Positions 17,982-27,222 of a stretch of 40,848 bases of DNA are shown piece after piece (positions within the stretch are counted from its first letter, which is position 1; every line of letters begins with the position of its first letter). This DNA comes from an uncultured Gammaproteobacteria bacterium (lineage in GTDB: Bacteria; Pseudomonadota; Gammaproteobacteria; Steroidobacterales; JABDMI01). The position numbers and the translations under genes are program-made. The notes beneath the pieces are model-generated. The model worked only from the letters and a program-made list of their open reading frames with translations. It was not told the DNA's origin and searched no databases. Where the stretch lies: NCBI GenBank assembly GCA_905479875.1, contig CAJQOG010000123.1:1-40848 (forward strand), read 5' to 3'.

Positions 17982-20222
17982 TATGCCTTGTTGAGAAGTA
18001 TGTATGCCCTTATCAACACGACGCATGATATCTCGTGCAGTTTCAAACGCACCGTAGCATTGAGAGACGGCTAAATATATCTCTATATCAATTTGAGTAT
18101 CTTTAACAGGCATTGGTCTAAGTTCTTCTCTCATCTTATTTAGGAGCTTGCTTGTTTCTATAGCTGAAGTGTCTTTAAAGAGTAATAAAAAATCTGCATT
18201 TGCGATTCTACCTATAAATACTTTATCCTTAAAAACAGCTTTTAAGTGATCTCCTATATGATTTAGGAGTGAACGGGATATTTCAGTACCATAATCTTCG
18301 TTTATATTTATATAGTCGCTTACCTTCAATAAGGCAATAGATGAAGGTTTATCCGAGTACTGGGTATCTTTGATAAGTAAATCAAGCTCTTCAAATATAG
18401 CCGAACGATTAAGTAATTTGGTAATAGGGTCTTGTTTAAGTTCATTACGAATATCATTAACTATTTTTGTATTTAATAATGAACGTACAACTTCAGTAGC
18501 GTAACGGTGTAAAGAATTTTTTTGAGCTTCACTATAGTCTTGGTCATCTTTTAAGTTAATGAGCATTCCACTCCACTCTTGACCACGTAAGAAGACTGGG
18601 ATTACCATAAGTTTGGTTTTTTTGTGAAAGTAGGCAGAGGCTTTTTTTGGTTTTATTTCAGTAATACTGTTGCCATGACACAGTCGTGTGATTTCAATGA
18701 GATTATCATTAATTAAATCAGTGAAGTGTGATTGGTGTTTTTTTAAGTCGGTTTTTACCTGTAGTTTTGAATCAACTTGATAAACTAAAGCTGCTTTTTC
18801 AAAAGAGAATAAAGGTTTAAGTTGTTCAAAAAATCGGGTAACTATTTCATGGTCTTGATCAGCGTTTGGATTAAAACGAACGTAGTTTTTAACATGATTA
18901 ATTAAATCTGCATGTTCTTTCTCAATTTTTAAAGACAGAGTCTGTTGTCTATTGTTTTCTTGTAGTTTATGTAGTTGTTTTCTTATATCAAATACGCTAC
19001 TGGATAAACCAAAACCTATAATTAAAGCATGTAGGACAAATCCAACTTGCATTGCAGTGTGAGTGTAAACATTTTTAGGAAGACTTTCTATTGCTGTTAA
19101 TGAATAAATAATGAATGCAATAATAATTGGTATTATGGAATAAAAAATATAGCGAATGTCACGATTCCTTAGTTGCCAATGCATTAAGGGAATAATTGAA
19201 CAAGGCAAAATCAATAGTATAATTGATAAATTAAAAACGGATTCTATTAAACCTGGTAATGGACGTAAGGCAATACACAAGCCTATAATTAGTGCAAAGA
19301 ATAGTTTAACGCCTTCGGTACATTTAAACAGCCCAGTAGTGGTTGATTTCATACTAGCAAGGTTTTGAATAAGCATTATAAGAAGTAAAGCGCTAAGCGA
19401 CTTTACTAAAATTATCTTATTAGTACTTGTAGCTAGATAGCTAGCCAAAGTGTATTCAAATATTTTTCCAGAAGCGCTAGCTAAAGCTACCAATAGTCCG
19501 ATTACATATAAAGAGTACAATAAGTACTTACGTTGCCGAAGAGTAATAAAAAATAATACATTTATAACTATAGCGATTAAAAGCACACCATAAAGCATTG
19601 AGAGAAAAATATTAAAACTCATATCTTCTTTGTAATACTCATCGGCGTTCCATAACTCAACATCTAGTTTGGTATTGCTTTTAGATTTTATACGTAAGAA
19701 AGCGACTTTATAATCCTGGGTTTCAGGAAGTGTAAATACAACAGCTCGTTTTGAGTATTTAACGATTGTATTAACGGTATTGGACTTGCTTGATTCAATG
19801 GGTTTAGTAGTGTTTATGGTGGGTATAAATAATTCAACACTATGGAGCGTGTTTGGTTTTATAACTAGTAAATGGTTATTGTTCAAATAGTCATTATCAG
19901 AACGAATTATCTTAACCCAATATTCTAAGTTTTCTAAATTTCGAAAGCGAATTGGCCCACCGTAATAACTAGCGTATTGATAATTTTGATAATTTTTGTT
20001 TCGAAGTTTGTGATTACGTCTAACGTCAATAAAAACACTCAGGTCTATATCGGTTTTTTTTTCAATCTGTGTTTTTGGATTTATTGTTTGTGATGTTGAA
20101 ATTTGATTTTTGTAAATGTTCTTTTTATTTTCATCTTGTGCATATAGTAAAGAGTAACTCAATATAAGCATACAGAAAAAGAATGTTAACTTAACTAAGA
20201 GTTTTTTTGTAACACTGTTCAT
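17955..20222 (-). CDS. 7TM-DISM receptor with GAF-like and degenerate GGDEF domain
   Basis: 755 residues. A signal peptide or anchor is followed by a periplasmic 7TMR-DISMED2-like sensor (about residues 50-190), a seven-helix membrane block (about 200-405), a coiled linker, a GAF-like region (about 440-590) and a C-terminal GGDEF-fold domain. The latter keeps DPITKLLNRSAIFEEL but the catalytic loop reads GRIANADFLLLF where GR-GGDEF-LFV is expected. The metal-binding Asp region KVSDYININEDYG is also altered. Cyclase activity is therefore unlikely; it could bind GTP, act as a partner or signal by contact. It lies 39 bases downstream of a paralogue with an intact motif. Tail-to-tail overlap of 27 bases with the preceding hydrolase. 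Confidence 0.9.
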   Translation of the reverse strand: MNSVTKKLLVKLTFFFCMLILSYSLLYAQDENKKNIYKNQISTSQTINPKTQIEKKTDIDLSVFIDVRRNHKLRNKNYQNYQYASYYGGPIRFRNLENLEYWVKIIRSDNDYLNNNHLLVIKPNTLHSVELFIPTINTTKPIESSKSNTVNTIVKYSKRAVVFTLPETQDYKVAFLRIKSKSNTKLDVELWNADEYYKEDMSFNIFLSMLYGVLLIAIVINVLFFITLRQRKYLLYSLYVIGLLVALASASGKIFEYTLASYLATSTNKIILVKSLSALLLIMLIQNLASMKSTTTGLFKCTEGVKLFFALIIGLCIALRPLPGLIESVFNLSIILLILPCSIIPLMHWQLRNRDIRYIFYSIIPIIIAFIIYSLTAIESLPKNVYTHTAMQVGFVLHALIIGFGLSSSVFDIRKQLHKLQENNRQQTLSLKIEKEHADLINHVKNYVRFNPNADQDHEIVTRFFEQLKPLFSFEKAALVYQVDSKLQVKTDLKKHQSHFTDLINDNLIEITRLCHGNSITEIKPKKASAYFHKKTKLMVIPVFLRGQEWSGMLINLKDDQDYSEAQKNSLHRYATEVVRSLLNTKIVNDIRNELKQDPITKLLNRSAIFEELDLLIKDTQYSDKPSSIALLKVSDYININEDYGTEISRSLLNHIGDHLKAVFKDKVFIGRIANADFLLLFKDTSAIETSKLLNKMREELRPMPVKDTQIDIEIYLAVSQCYGAFETARDIMRRVDKGIHTSQQGISNDIIIQE

Positions 20223-20261
20223 TGATATTCTTTTCTTAATATTATAAATATATTGTGATAT

Positions 20262-22457
20262 CTATGTAGCAATAGTAATCTGATTTCGGCCATTTTCTTT
20301 AGCGATATACAGAGTTTCATCAGCTTCACGTAACAAGGATTTAACGTTCATTACACCTGGTTTGTATTGAGTTATGCCAATACTTAATGTAAAGCTACAT
20401 TCTTGATCGTCAATAATTAATGTTTCTATAGATGCAACTGTGATTTCTAAACTTTCTTTTACCTTATGAGGCAAGAAATTAGGAAACACAAATAAAAACT
20501 CATCACCACCCATGCGCCCAACATATGCACCTTGGGGTAAGTAACGTCTGCATTGCAATGCAAGATAAGATAAACAGGTGTCTCCCGCTTCATGTCCATA
20601 GGTATCATTTATAAGTTTGAAATGATCAATGTCAAGAAAAGCTATAGAAAGCGGTAGTGCTGAAATTAAGGCGGTATCCGTTTCAGTATTAAGCACATCT
20701 AAAATAGCGCCACGGTTCAGTACTTGAGTGAGATGATCAGTTTCGGCTCGCTTTGAGATGTCTTTGATTTTTTCAGCATTAACCAGTGTACGAATTAATT
20801 CAGTAGAGTATTTTTGTAAGGTATCCATTTCTAGAGAAGTAAATTGACGAGTCACTTCAATATTTAACACCATACAACTCCATTCGTGCCCGCGCATATT
20901 TACAGGCAAAATTAACATTTTAGAAAATCGAGAGAAAAACGGATGCTTATAAATAGTCAATTCATCAATGGTGCCAGCATGACATATTCGAGAAATTTCC
21001 AAAACATGATCATGCACATAACTGTCAAAACCAGTTTGGCTAACAGTTGAATTTGAGAGTACTTTTAGTTCAGACTCAATCTGAAAAATAATTGCTCCTT
21101 TATTTATATTGAATAAAGACTCAAGTCTTTCAAAAAACTTATAAATAATAATTTCATCATGCTCTGCCGTTGGGTTAGAACGCACATCTGAACCTAAAGT
21201 GGATAAAAATTTGGAAAAATCTTTATCTTTTTTAATTAAAGAACTAACACTATCACTATGATCTTGAGCGTCGTCTCTTTGTTGTCTAAGAGAGATAATT
21301 CTATCGGCTAATCCAAGTGAGAGTATTAAGGCTTGGAAAACTATCGCGATTTGAAAACCACTTACAGCAAACCTCCATTCAGGTAGGACCTCAATTATTG
21401 CAAAAATTCTAAGTGTTATAAAAATAAATAAAGGAATAAATGCTAAGTAAAAATATTTAGCAGGTCGATGGCCTTTTGTCCAAATATAAATTGCAGCAAG
21501 AATACAGAGTGGCATGCAAAATAAGGTAACAAAATTCAAAATTGAAAAACTAATATATGGCACAGGCTTGATAAATAAAGCAACTAGTACTAAAACAATA
21601 AGTAAAGCTGAGATCATTTGAGTAAAGCGATAAAACTTGGGAGTAAACTCTTTAAGTTTTAAAAACCCCTGAGCAAACAATATAAAAGAGAAACAGGTAA
21701 GCGCAAATAATGCTGTGGATGCGTTATAACTTCCAGCAATATAACGACCGCTCGAAAAGTTATATATTTTTCCAGTGGTCATTAAGATAAATAATAAAAA
21801 ACAAGCTAAGTAAAACACATAGCGTAAATAACTGTCATCCCCAATTGCCAAATAGAAAATAAAATTAATTAAAATAAGTATAAATAAACTGGCATAAACA
21901 GCACTATAAATAGAGTTGTACTTTCTATCGTTAATTAAATATTCATCATGTTCCCAGTATTTAATAAGAATAGAGCCACTATTTCTAGCGGATACATAAA
22001 ATAGAATAGTTTGACCCGTTTTATAATTGTTCGGTATTTCAAACACACGTGAACGGCGTGAAAATTTTGCTTGGGTGTTTATATCAAAACGCCCAGATGA
22101 AATTACTGGTGTTGTTCCAGCAACCTCTGGAATATACATATCAATCATGTCTAAGGAGGTAGGATTTATTGTAAATAAATCGCCAGGTTTAAACTCTCGG
22201 CCATTGGTTAATGTTGGCTTTATCCAATAGCTACTACTGAGATCAGGCTTAAAGTTTAAATGTTGTTTACCAAGACTTTGAAAGCGACTATCAATAGGGA
22301 TGGAAAGTTCTTGGTGTTTTCCGACATGCACTACTTTAATGGTTGGTATCAAAGGCTCTGCAAAGTTGCTTTGGCTAATTAATAGGCAAAAGAAAGCGAC
22401 CAACACCATGACTGCATAGCGTTTACTTATAGAATTTAAATCAATATATACGCCCAT
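20262..22457 (-). CDS. 7TM-DISM receptor diguanylate cyclase (intact GGDEF)
   Basis: 731 residues with the same architecture as its downstream neighbour: N-terminal hydrophobic segment, periplasmic 7TMR-DISMED2-like domain (SSYWIKPTL...), seven membrane helices (about 185-400), GAF-like region and a C-terminal GGDEF domain. Here the motifs are complete: DHLTQVLNRGA, AFLDIDHFKLINDTYGHEAGD and GRMGGDEFLFVF, then ADETLYIAKENGRNQI. No RxxD inhibitory site precedes GGDEF, so product inhibition is likely weak. It should make c-di-GMP in response to an extracytoplasmic ligand, probably carbohydrate-like or small-molecule, as is supposed for this class. ATG at 22457 is preceded by AGGGAT. The pair forms an operon. 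Confidence 0.95.
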   Translation of the reverse strand: MGVYIDLNSISKRYAVMVLVAFFCLLISQSNFAEPLIPTIKVVHVGKHQELSIPIDSRFQSLGKQHLNFKPDLSSSYWIKPTLTNGREFKPGDLFTINPTSLDMIDMYIPEVAGTTPVISSGRFDINTQAKFSRRSRVFEIPNNYKTGQTILFYVSARNSGSILIKYWEHDEYLINDRKYNSIYSAVYASLFILILINFIFYLAIGDDSYLRYVFYLACFLLFILMTTGKIYNFSSGRYIAGSYNASTALFALTCFSFILFAQGFLKLKEFTPKFYRFTQMISALLIVLVLVALFIKPVPYISFSILNFVTLFCMPLCILAAIYIWTKGHRPAKYFYLAFIPLFIFITLRIFAIIEVLPEWRFAVSGFQIAIVFQALILSLGLADRIISLRQQRDDAQDHSDSVSSLIKKDKDFSKFLSTLGSDVRSNPTAEHDEIIIYKFFERLESLFNINKGAIIFQIESELKVLSNSTVSQTGFDSYVHDHVLEISRICHAGTIDELTIYKHPFFSRFSKMLILPVNMRGHEWSCMVLNIEVTRQFTSLEMDTLQKYSTELIRTLVNAEKIKDISKRAETDHLTQVLNRGAILDVLNTETDTALISALPLSIAFLDIDHFKLINDTYGHEAGDTCLSYLALQCRRYLPQGAYVGRMGGDEFLFVFPNFLPHKVKESLEITVASIETLIIDDQECSFTLSIGITQYKPGVMNVKSLLREADETLYIAKENGRNQITIAT

Positions 22458-22666
22458 CTATTACTAATCCCTGTAGTAATTTTTAACTTTATTGTTTTAT
22501 TATTGAAACATTATAGAGGTTTCATTTTGTATTATTACTAGTTTGTAAACAAAAGTAAACTGAATTTGTGAGCTTTGTGTAGTCCTAGTTGTAGGAGTAA
22601 TATTAGATTTAAATGTTATAAATCAATTATTTATGTTGTATGATTTAACTTGAATCGTTTAATTGC

Positions 22667-23488
22667 TTAAACTAGGTTTAAGCTTACTAACTTTTCACGT
22701 ACATTTTGTAGCAGATTAGCGTCAATATCGGTGTTTTTAGCCCATTCGGTCAAAGTTAACCATTCAGATACTTCTTGCAACTGCAATGAATACTTTGCTG
22801 CAATGATTTTTTCAGCGATTGGAGAGTCCTTGAGTTCTTGAGCCGTTTTAAGCACGGCACTCACCATGCTTAAGATGCGATCCTGCGCCTGCGCATAGAG
22901 GTCTTTACGCACACAGACCACAAAGCATGGCCATGGTGTGCGTAGATTGGCAATTCGTCTAAATTCTCCGTTATCTACGTAGGGTTGTGTCATAAATTTT
23001 TCCCACAAAAACACAAAATTACCTCCCTGCTTAAAAAGCTTTCTAGCTCCAGCTAGATTATTGATGATTTTAAAACGATCTTCATTTAATGCCATCTTTT
23101 CTTGTTCAGCCAATAGATATGCCATTAAATGTGAGCCTGATCCAAGTCGACTAATAGCAAATTTTGCCTTATTAAGATCTTTTGACTGGTATAAGTCAGA
23201 ATTCTTGGGAACATTCACGCCCCAAATTAAAGGAGATTGGATATAAAGAGAGATAATTTCAAAATTCCCACCTTGTGCTTGGGCTTTGACAGCGCCCTCG
23301 GTCAGTAACATGGCCACATCTACTTCATTATTGTTCAAAGCCTTGACCATGCTTCCAGTTCCACTTGGGAAATCACTCCAAGTCGCATCAATGTTGTACT
23401 CTTTAAGCACGCCAGCATTTATGGTTAAATGCCACGGTAAATTAAAATGCTCAGGAACACCACCAATGCGTAATTTTAAGTTTTTCAT
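22667..23488 (-). CDS. substrate-binding-like (NMT1/THI5, SsuA-type) protein without signal peptide
   Basis: 273 residues from ATG at 23488 (an in-frame TTG at 23509 is less likely). It starts MKNLKLRIGGVPEHFNLPWHLT, matching type II periplasmic binding protein folds of the NMT1/THI5/SsuA kind: LKEYNIDATWSDFPSGTGSM, the LNNNEVDVAMLLTEGAV block and AISRLGSGSHLMAYLLA. Yet no signal peptide or lipobox is present, and no permease or ATPase gene is adjacent. Related cytosolic proteins include HMP-P synthase (THI5-like) and sensor or chaperone-like forms. I cannot choose. It is divergent from the AlkB gene, with start codons 16 bases apart, and a leaderless promoter is likely. Confidence 0.8.
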   Translation of the reverse strand: MKNLKLRIGGVPEHFNLPWHLTINAGVLKEYNIDATWSDFPSGTGSMVKALNNNEVDVAMLLTEGAVKAQAQGGNFEIISLYIQSPLIWGVNVPKNSDLYQSKDLNKAKFAISRLGSGSHLMAYLLAEQEKMALNEDRFKIINNLAGARKLFKQGGNFVFLWEKFMTQPYVDNGEFRRIANLRTPWPCFVVCVRKDLYAQAQDRILSMVSAVLKTAQELKDSPIAEKIIAAKYSLQLQEVSEWLTLTEWAKNTDIDANLLQNVREKLVSLNLV

Positions 23489-23494
23489 AGTAAG

Positions 23495-23503
23495 ATTATA
23501 ACA
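23495..23503 (-). promoter_or_regulatory. extended -10 promoter placed for a leaderless mRNA
   Basis: On the minus strand TGTTATAAT (23503-23495) ends six bases before the ATG at 23488. With usual -10 to start spacing, transcription would begin on the A of ATG. No Shine-Dalgarno is visible for this gene, which fits a leaderless transcript. Confidence 0.5.
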
Positions 23504-24094
23504 ATGCAAACTTCATTTTTTCAGCAAAGTGACAATCTACTTCCCTGTGATGGCGAGGTTTTATTATTTTCAAACTCATTGAGTGTAAATTTTGATGAGT
23601 TGAAAGAATCCATTTTATGGAAACACGAAGAAATTAAAATTTATGGGCGTTGGGTATTACAGCCTCGATTGACTGCTTGGTATGGTGATGAGGGAACGGA
23701 TTATGTCTATTCGGGTCTTAAAAATACTCCGAATACTTGGAATGAAATTTTACTTGGGCTTAAAGCTAAGCTTGAAACAATAACTGGTATAAGTTTTAAT
23801 TCTGTATTACTCAATTACTACCGAGATGGTCAAGATAGTATGGGTTGGCATCAAGACAATGAAAAAGAATTGGGAAATAACGCCACAATTGTGTCATTGA
23901 GCTTTGGAGAGAGTCGTGAATTTCAGTTGAGACATAGGTTTGATAAACAGATACCAAAAGTAAAGTGTATGTTAGAAAATGGTAGTTTATTAATTATGTC
24001 GGGAGCTACACAGCAATTTTGGCAACACCAAATTCCAAAAACAAAAAAGCAAATAGGTGAGCGAATAAATCTCACTTTTCGAAAAATTTTATAA
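23504..24094 (+). CDS. AlkB-type Fe(II)/2-oxoglutarate dioxygenase
   Basis: A 196-residue protein with the AlkB dioxygenase signature. The metal ligands are His116 and Asp118 in WHQDNEKELG and His175 in WQHQIPKT; the 2-oxoglutarate arginines are in RINLTFR near the C-terminus. LNYYRDGQDSMGWHQD is typical of the AlkB2/AlkB3-like (ALKBH2/3) branch that removes methyl lesions from DNA or RNA bases. The size fits. Substrate specificity is not decided by sequence. Its ATG is preceded by AACA with no strong ribosome site, and it is divergent from the substrate-binding-like gene. A lipoprotein gene follows after 15 bases. Confidence 0.94.
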   Translation: MQTSFFQQSDNLLPCDGEVLLFSNSLSVNFDELKESILWKHEEIKIYGRWVLQPRLTAWYGDEGTDYVYSGLKNTPNTWNEILLGLKAKLETITGISFNSVLLNYYRDGQDSMGWHQDNEKELGNNATIVSLSFGESREFQLRHRFDKQIPKVKCMLENGSLLIMSGATQQFWQHQIPKTKKQIGERINLTFRKIL

Positions 24095-24109
24095 TAATGG
24101 TAATTACTA

Positions 24110-24598
24110 ATGAAAAGTTTTTTAATAGTATTTGTATTGAGTTTGTTTATGTTGGCCTGTAAACCAGACACTAAGGCTCGAGAAGTTATGCATGATAAAA
24201 CAGATGTAACCAATAATGACCAAGATAGTATGCAAGAGAAGGAACATATTGCTGAGATTCGTTTAAGCGTACCAGATTCAACTTGGAGCTTAAAGATTGT
24301 GAATGTCACCCAAACAGCAGGTGAACTGGCTGTTGTTTGTCAGCTAATGCAATCAGACATGATGGGGCTGATGGTAATTTCCGAAGTGGTAGATGCAGTA
24401 AAATTTACTGCAAAGGATTTACCAATTAAATATTACATTAAAGGTAAAACTTGGAACTGGGAAAATCAAGAAGGCTACACGTTTATGGACGATGAAAGCA
24501 ATTTTCATATTCGAAATGGTGAGCCTATTGTATTTGAAAATATTGAACCTACGACAAAAGATGGCCCTAAAAAACAACCAGATAGTATGCCATTATAA
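24110..24598 (+). CDS. small lipoprotein, unknown function
   Basis: A 162-residue protein with a signal peptide ending in lipobox LMLAC (Cys17), so a lipid-anchored protein. After a charged linker (KPDTKAREVMHDKTD...) comes one beta-rich domain: STWSLKIVNVTQTAGELAVVCQ, AVKFTAKDLPIKYYIKGKTW and the last strand GEPIVFENIEP. I recognise no named family. It is co-directional with and 15 bases after the AlkB gene; the link may be only transcriptional. The long inverted repeat 24618-24684 follows. Confidence 0.82.
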   Translation: MKSFLIVFVLSLFMLACKPDTKAREVMHDKTDVTNNDQDSMQEKEHIAEIRLSVPDSTWSLKIVNVTQTAGELAVVCQLMQSDMMGLMVISEVVDAVKFTAKDLPIKYYIKGKTWNWENQEGYTFMDDESNFHIRNGEPIVFENIEPTTKDGPKKQPDSMPL

Positions 24599-24617
24599 TA
24601 GTTTATTATCGATTCAT

Positions 24618-24684
24618 ATAATGAGCTGAATAAGTTTATTCTGTTCTATATTATTGAATAATATATATTTATTCAGCTCATTAT
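24618..24684. repeat. 16-bp inverted repeat with nested AT hairpin between convergent genes
   Basis: ATAATGAGCTGAATAA (24618-24633) is exactly complementary to 24669-24684. The 35-base loop contains a second stem TATATTATT/AATAATATA (24647-24665). It lies between the convergent lipoprotein gene and antiporter gene. There is no T-run at the end of the arms, so it may be a bidirectional terminator, an RNA-stabilising stem or a cruciform. Confidence 0.6.
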
Positions 24685-24767
24685 TAAGTATTTCTGTTCT
24701 AAAATATTATAAGATACCATTTAAAGAGGTCCACAACTGGCCAATACGTTGATCGACCCATGCTCTC

Positions 24768-26009
24768 TTAATCTTTTGGTAATGCCTTGTTAAGTAGTTT
24801 CTTTATTGTTGTGCCTTGCACTAAGATTGAGAATATCACCACGCAGTAAGTTATTGTCAAAATGGGATCTCTTACCACTTCGTCCTTAGGAATAGATAAA
24901 GCCAGAGCCACAGAAATGCCGCCACGTAGTCCACCCCAAGTCATTATTTTTATCGCATGTGGGGTAAAGGTTTTTTTACTCTTCATTAGCTGTACCGGTA
25001 AACCTACACTGATCCAACGAACAAACAATACAACTGGAATGGCGATTAGACCAGCGAGTAAGTACTCACCTTTGAGACTCAAAATTAAGATCTCGACACC
25101 AATGAGTAAGAATAAAACGGCATTTAAAATTTCATCAATCAATTCCCAAAAATCATCTAAGCGTTCTCGTGTTTTGTCACTCATAGCAAAACTACGGCCT
25201 TGGTTGCCAATAAATAAACCAGTAATAACGATAGCAATTGGTGCTGATAGGTGGAAGTGTTCAGCTAATGCATAACAGCCTGAAACCAAGCCCAATGTAA
25301 TTAAAGCCTCGACTTGATAGTTATCCACTTGCTTAAGCATCCAAAAACCAATGTATCCTGATACGAAACCAAAGATAGCTCCACCAATAGCTTCTTTGCC
25401 AAATAAACCTAATACATGTGATGGAGTTGCTTCGGTTTGTCCGGTAGCTAGCCCTAACAAAACTAGGAAAATAACAACACCAACGCCATCATTAAATAAT
25501 GATTCGCCAGCAATTTTAGTTTCTAAAGATTTTGGTGCGCCAACTAATTTTAAAATACCCATAACAGCAATAGGATCAGTTGGAGAAATTAAGGAGCCAA
25601 ATACCAGGCACCAGAGGAAATTTATTTCAATGCCTAGTGCTGCAAAAACAAAATACATAACGCAGCCTACTAAAAAAGTAGACATAAAAATTCCAATGGT
25701 TGCTAGCGTTGCAATGACCCATTTTTGTTCGCGTAAATCATTCAAATTTACGTGTAATGCTCCTGCAAAAAGTAAAAAGCTTAGCATTCCATGTAAAACG
25801 GTTTCATTAAAGTCAATTTGATGTACTAAGGTTTCGGCTGATGCCCTTACACCGCTAGAGAAATCTCCTAAAAGAATTATAAGCAATGAGAAAACCAAAC
25901 TTAACAGCATGATGCCAATGGTAGTTGGTAGTTTTAGAAATCTATAATTTAGAAAACTAAAAACTGCGGTTAGTGACAAGAGTGCAGCAAGTGTTTCAAA
26001 AAGACTCAT
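24768..26009 (-). CDS. CPA1 family Na+(K+)/H+ antiporter
   Basis: A 413-residue membrane protein with about 12 hydrophobic segments. CPA1 hallmarks are FGSLISPTDPIAVMGIL near residue 140 and AGESLFNDGVGVVIFLVLL near 165, with the ND pair that carries cation and proton. The later segment TWGGLRGGISVALALSIP, conserved in NhaP/NHE-like members, is also present. It exchanges Na+ (or K+) for protons across the inner membrane in pH and salt homeostasis, in keeping with a marine lifestyle. The C-terminus is short with no long regulatory tail. It is transcribed towards the inverted repeat. Confidence 0.93.
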   Translation of the reverse strand: MSLFETLAALLSLTAVFSFLNYRFLKLPTTIGIMLLSLVFSLLIILLGDFSSGVRASAETLVHQIDFNETVLHGMLSFLLFAGALHVNLNDLREQKWVIATLATIGIFMSTFLVGCVMYFVFAALGIEINFLWCLVFGSLISPTDPIAVMGILKLVGAPKSLETKIAGESLFNDGVGVVIFLVLLGLATGQTEATPSHVLGLFGKEAIGGAIFGFVSGYIGFWMLKQVDNYQVEALITLGLVSGCYALAEHFHLSAPIAIVITGLFIGNQGRSFAMSDKTRERLDDFWELIDEILNAVLFLLIGVEILILSLKGEYLLAGLIAIPVVLFVRWISVGLPVQLMKSKKTFTPHAIKIMTWGGLRGGISVALALSIPKDEVVRDPILTITYCVVIFSILVQGTTIKKLLNKALPKD

Positions 26010-26083
26010 AGTAAGTTTCTTATTGGTAGTGATTTAAGTGAGGGCTATTTTAACCTATTAGATGCGTATATTATTTTTTTACT

Positions 26084-26118
26084 AAAAAAACAAAAAAGCC
26101 AGCATAAAGCTGGCTTTT
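26084..26118 (-). terminator. intrinsic terminator of the DUF4382 gene
   Basis: AAAAGCCAGC (26094-26103) pairs with GCTGGCTTTT (26109-26118), a 10-bp stem with a 5-base loop. On the minus strand the stem is followed by six T, G, then seven T. It lies 25 bases downstream of the gene at 26143. Confidence 0.88.
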
Positions 26119-26142
26119 AAAAGTCTGTAGAGAAATGTAATA

Positions 26143-27063
26143 TTAAAAATCAGCAAGCGTTGTTGTATTGGCTGTAATTGATACATTTTGTTGATCAATG
26201 AATGTTAAATCACTAATCACTGGATCAGAAGTTGGGTTTGCATTATCAACTTCAGGATCATCAAGGTCAGCTGTGCATGTTAAAGCAACCGTGTAATCAA
26301 ACCCTGCTTGAACAAAGCCTATCTCGTATTCACCAGTAGTTGTATCAACATTTGCTGAAGTTACAGGTTCGGCATTTAAGCCATCAATATCATCCATTTG
26401 ATCAACATCATTTGGATCAAGGTCTGCGCCATCAAATAAATATACTGCAGGAACACCAGTACAAATATCAGCATCCGTCAATATGGTTTGGTTAACGGTA
26501 CCAGTAATGGTACCGACTTCTAAATTATCAATAACACGTAAAGTTGGGCGTAATTTATAGTCGGCGTTAGCATTACTTGGAAGATGTACAGATTTTCTTA
26601 GATCAAAATCAATAGTGAAATCAGTACGGCTGCCTGCTGCTATTGTAAATGGTCGATTTAGCTTTAATCCACTCTGTGCACCAGAAGGTACATACATAGA
26701 ATATTGCTCCATGCCATCGTCAAACTCAATATATGAATCAATGGTATTTTCTAGAGCATTGACTTTTAAGCGCATCCATTGATAGTTGCCCGCTTCCAGA
26801 CCAGACTCGGACATTAAGATTTCTGACTTGCTGCCTTGCAGGGCTAATAGATCAATAGTTTGTAATTCGTCAAAATCAAAGTCTACACGTCCACTAGGAC
26901 CTTGCAATTCAACACCTGAGAACTGCACAACAACTGCTGTTGCACCATCAACTGGGGCATCGGTGAGGGAAATTGACAAAGAACCAGTACTAGGATCATC
27001 GCTACCACAGGCAGTTAGGGCAAAGGCTAGTGCAGTTAGTAATGCATATTTTTTAATGTTCAT
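26143..27063 (-). CDS. DUF4382 domain lipoprotein
   Basis: A 306-residue lipoprotein with signal peptide and lipobox ALTACGSDD. The DUF4382 domain is recognisable from GSLSISLTDAPVDGATAVVVQFSGVELQ to about residue 165 (SGLKLNRPFTI...TDFTIDFDLRKSV). A second beta-rich domain follows, with a strongly acidic stretch DGADLDPNDVDQMDDIDG near residues 210-227 that could bind Ca2+. Function of the family is unknown; it is widespread in marine Gammaproteobacteria and Bacteroidota and likely surface or periplasm located. It is transcribed alone, with a strong terminator. Confidence 0.9.
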   Translation of the reverse strand: MNIKKYALLTALAFALTACGSDDPSTGSLSISLTDAPVDGATAVVVQFSGVELQGPSGRVDFDFDELQTIDLLALQGSKSEILMSESGLEAGNYQWMRLKVNALENTIDSYIEFDDGMEQYSMYVPSGAQSGLKLNRPFTIAAGSRTDFTIDFDLRKSVHLPSNANADYKLRPTLRVIDNLEVGTITGTVNQTILTDADICTGVPAVYLFDGADLDPNDVDQMDDIDGLNAEPVTSANVDTTTGEYEIGFVQAGFDYTVALTCTADLDDPEVDNANPTSDPVISDLTFIDQQNVSITANTTTLADF

Positions 27064-27222
27064 GGATTGTGCTCCATTGATTTTATTATTTAACGAAGCC
27101 AGAATTATAAAGGTATTTACTTAATCTATGACGAATAATCGTGAAAGTGTTTCAAATTTGGAACATTACCGTTATAGACATGTACAATATTACGTACGGG
27201 TAACTGATGTAGATGTATAAGA

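Noticed and set aside
27149-27164. Near-palindrome GTTTCAAATTTGGAAC upstream of the DUF4382 gene
   Set aside because: AT-rich centre and one mismatch per arm; easily random in this AT-rich spacer and no regulator is linked.
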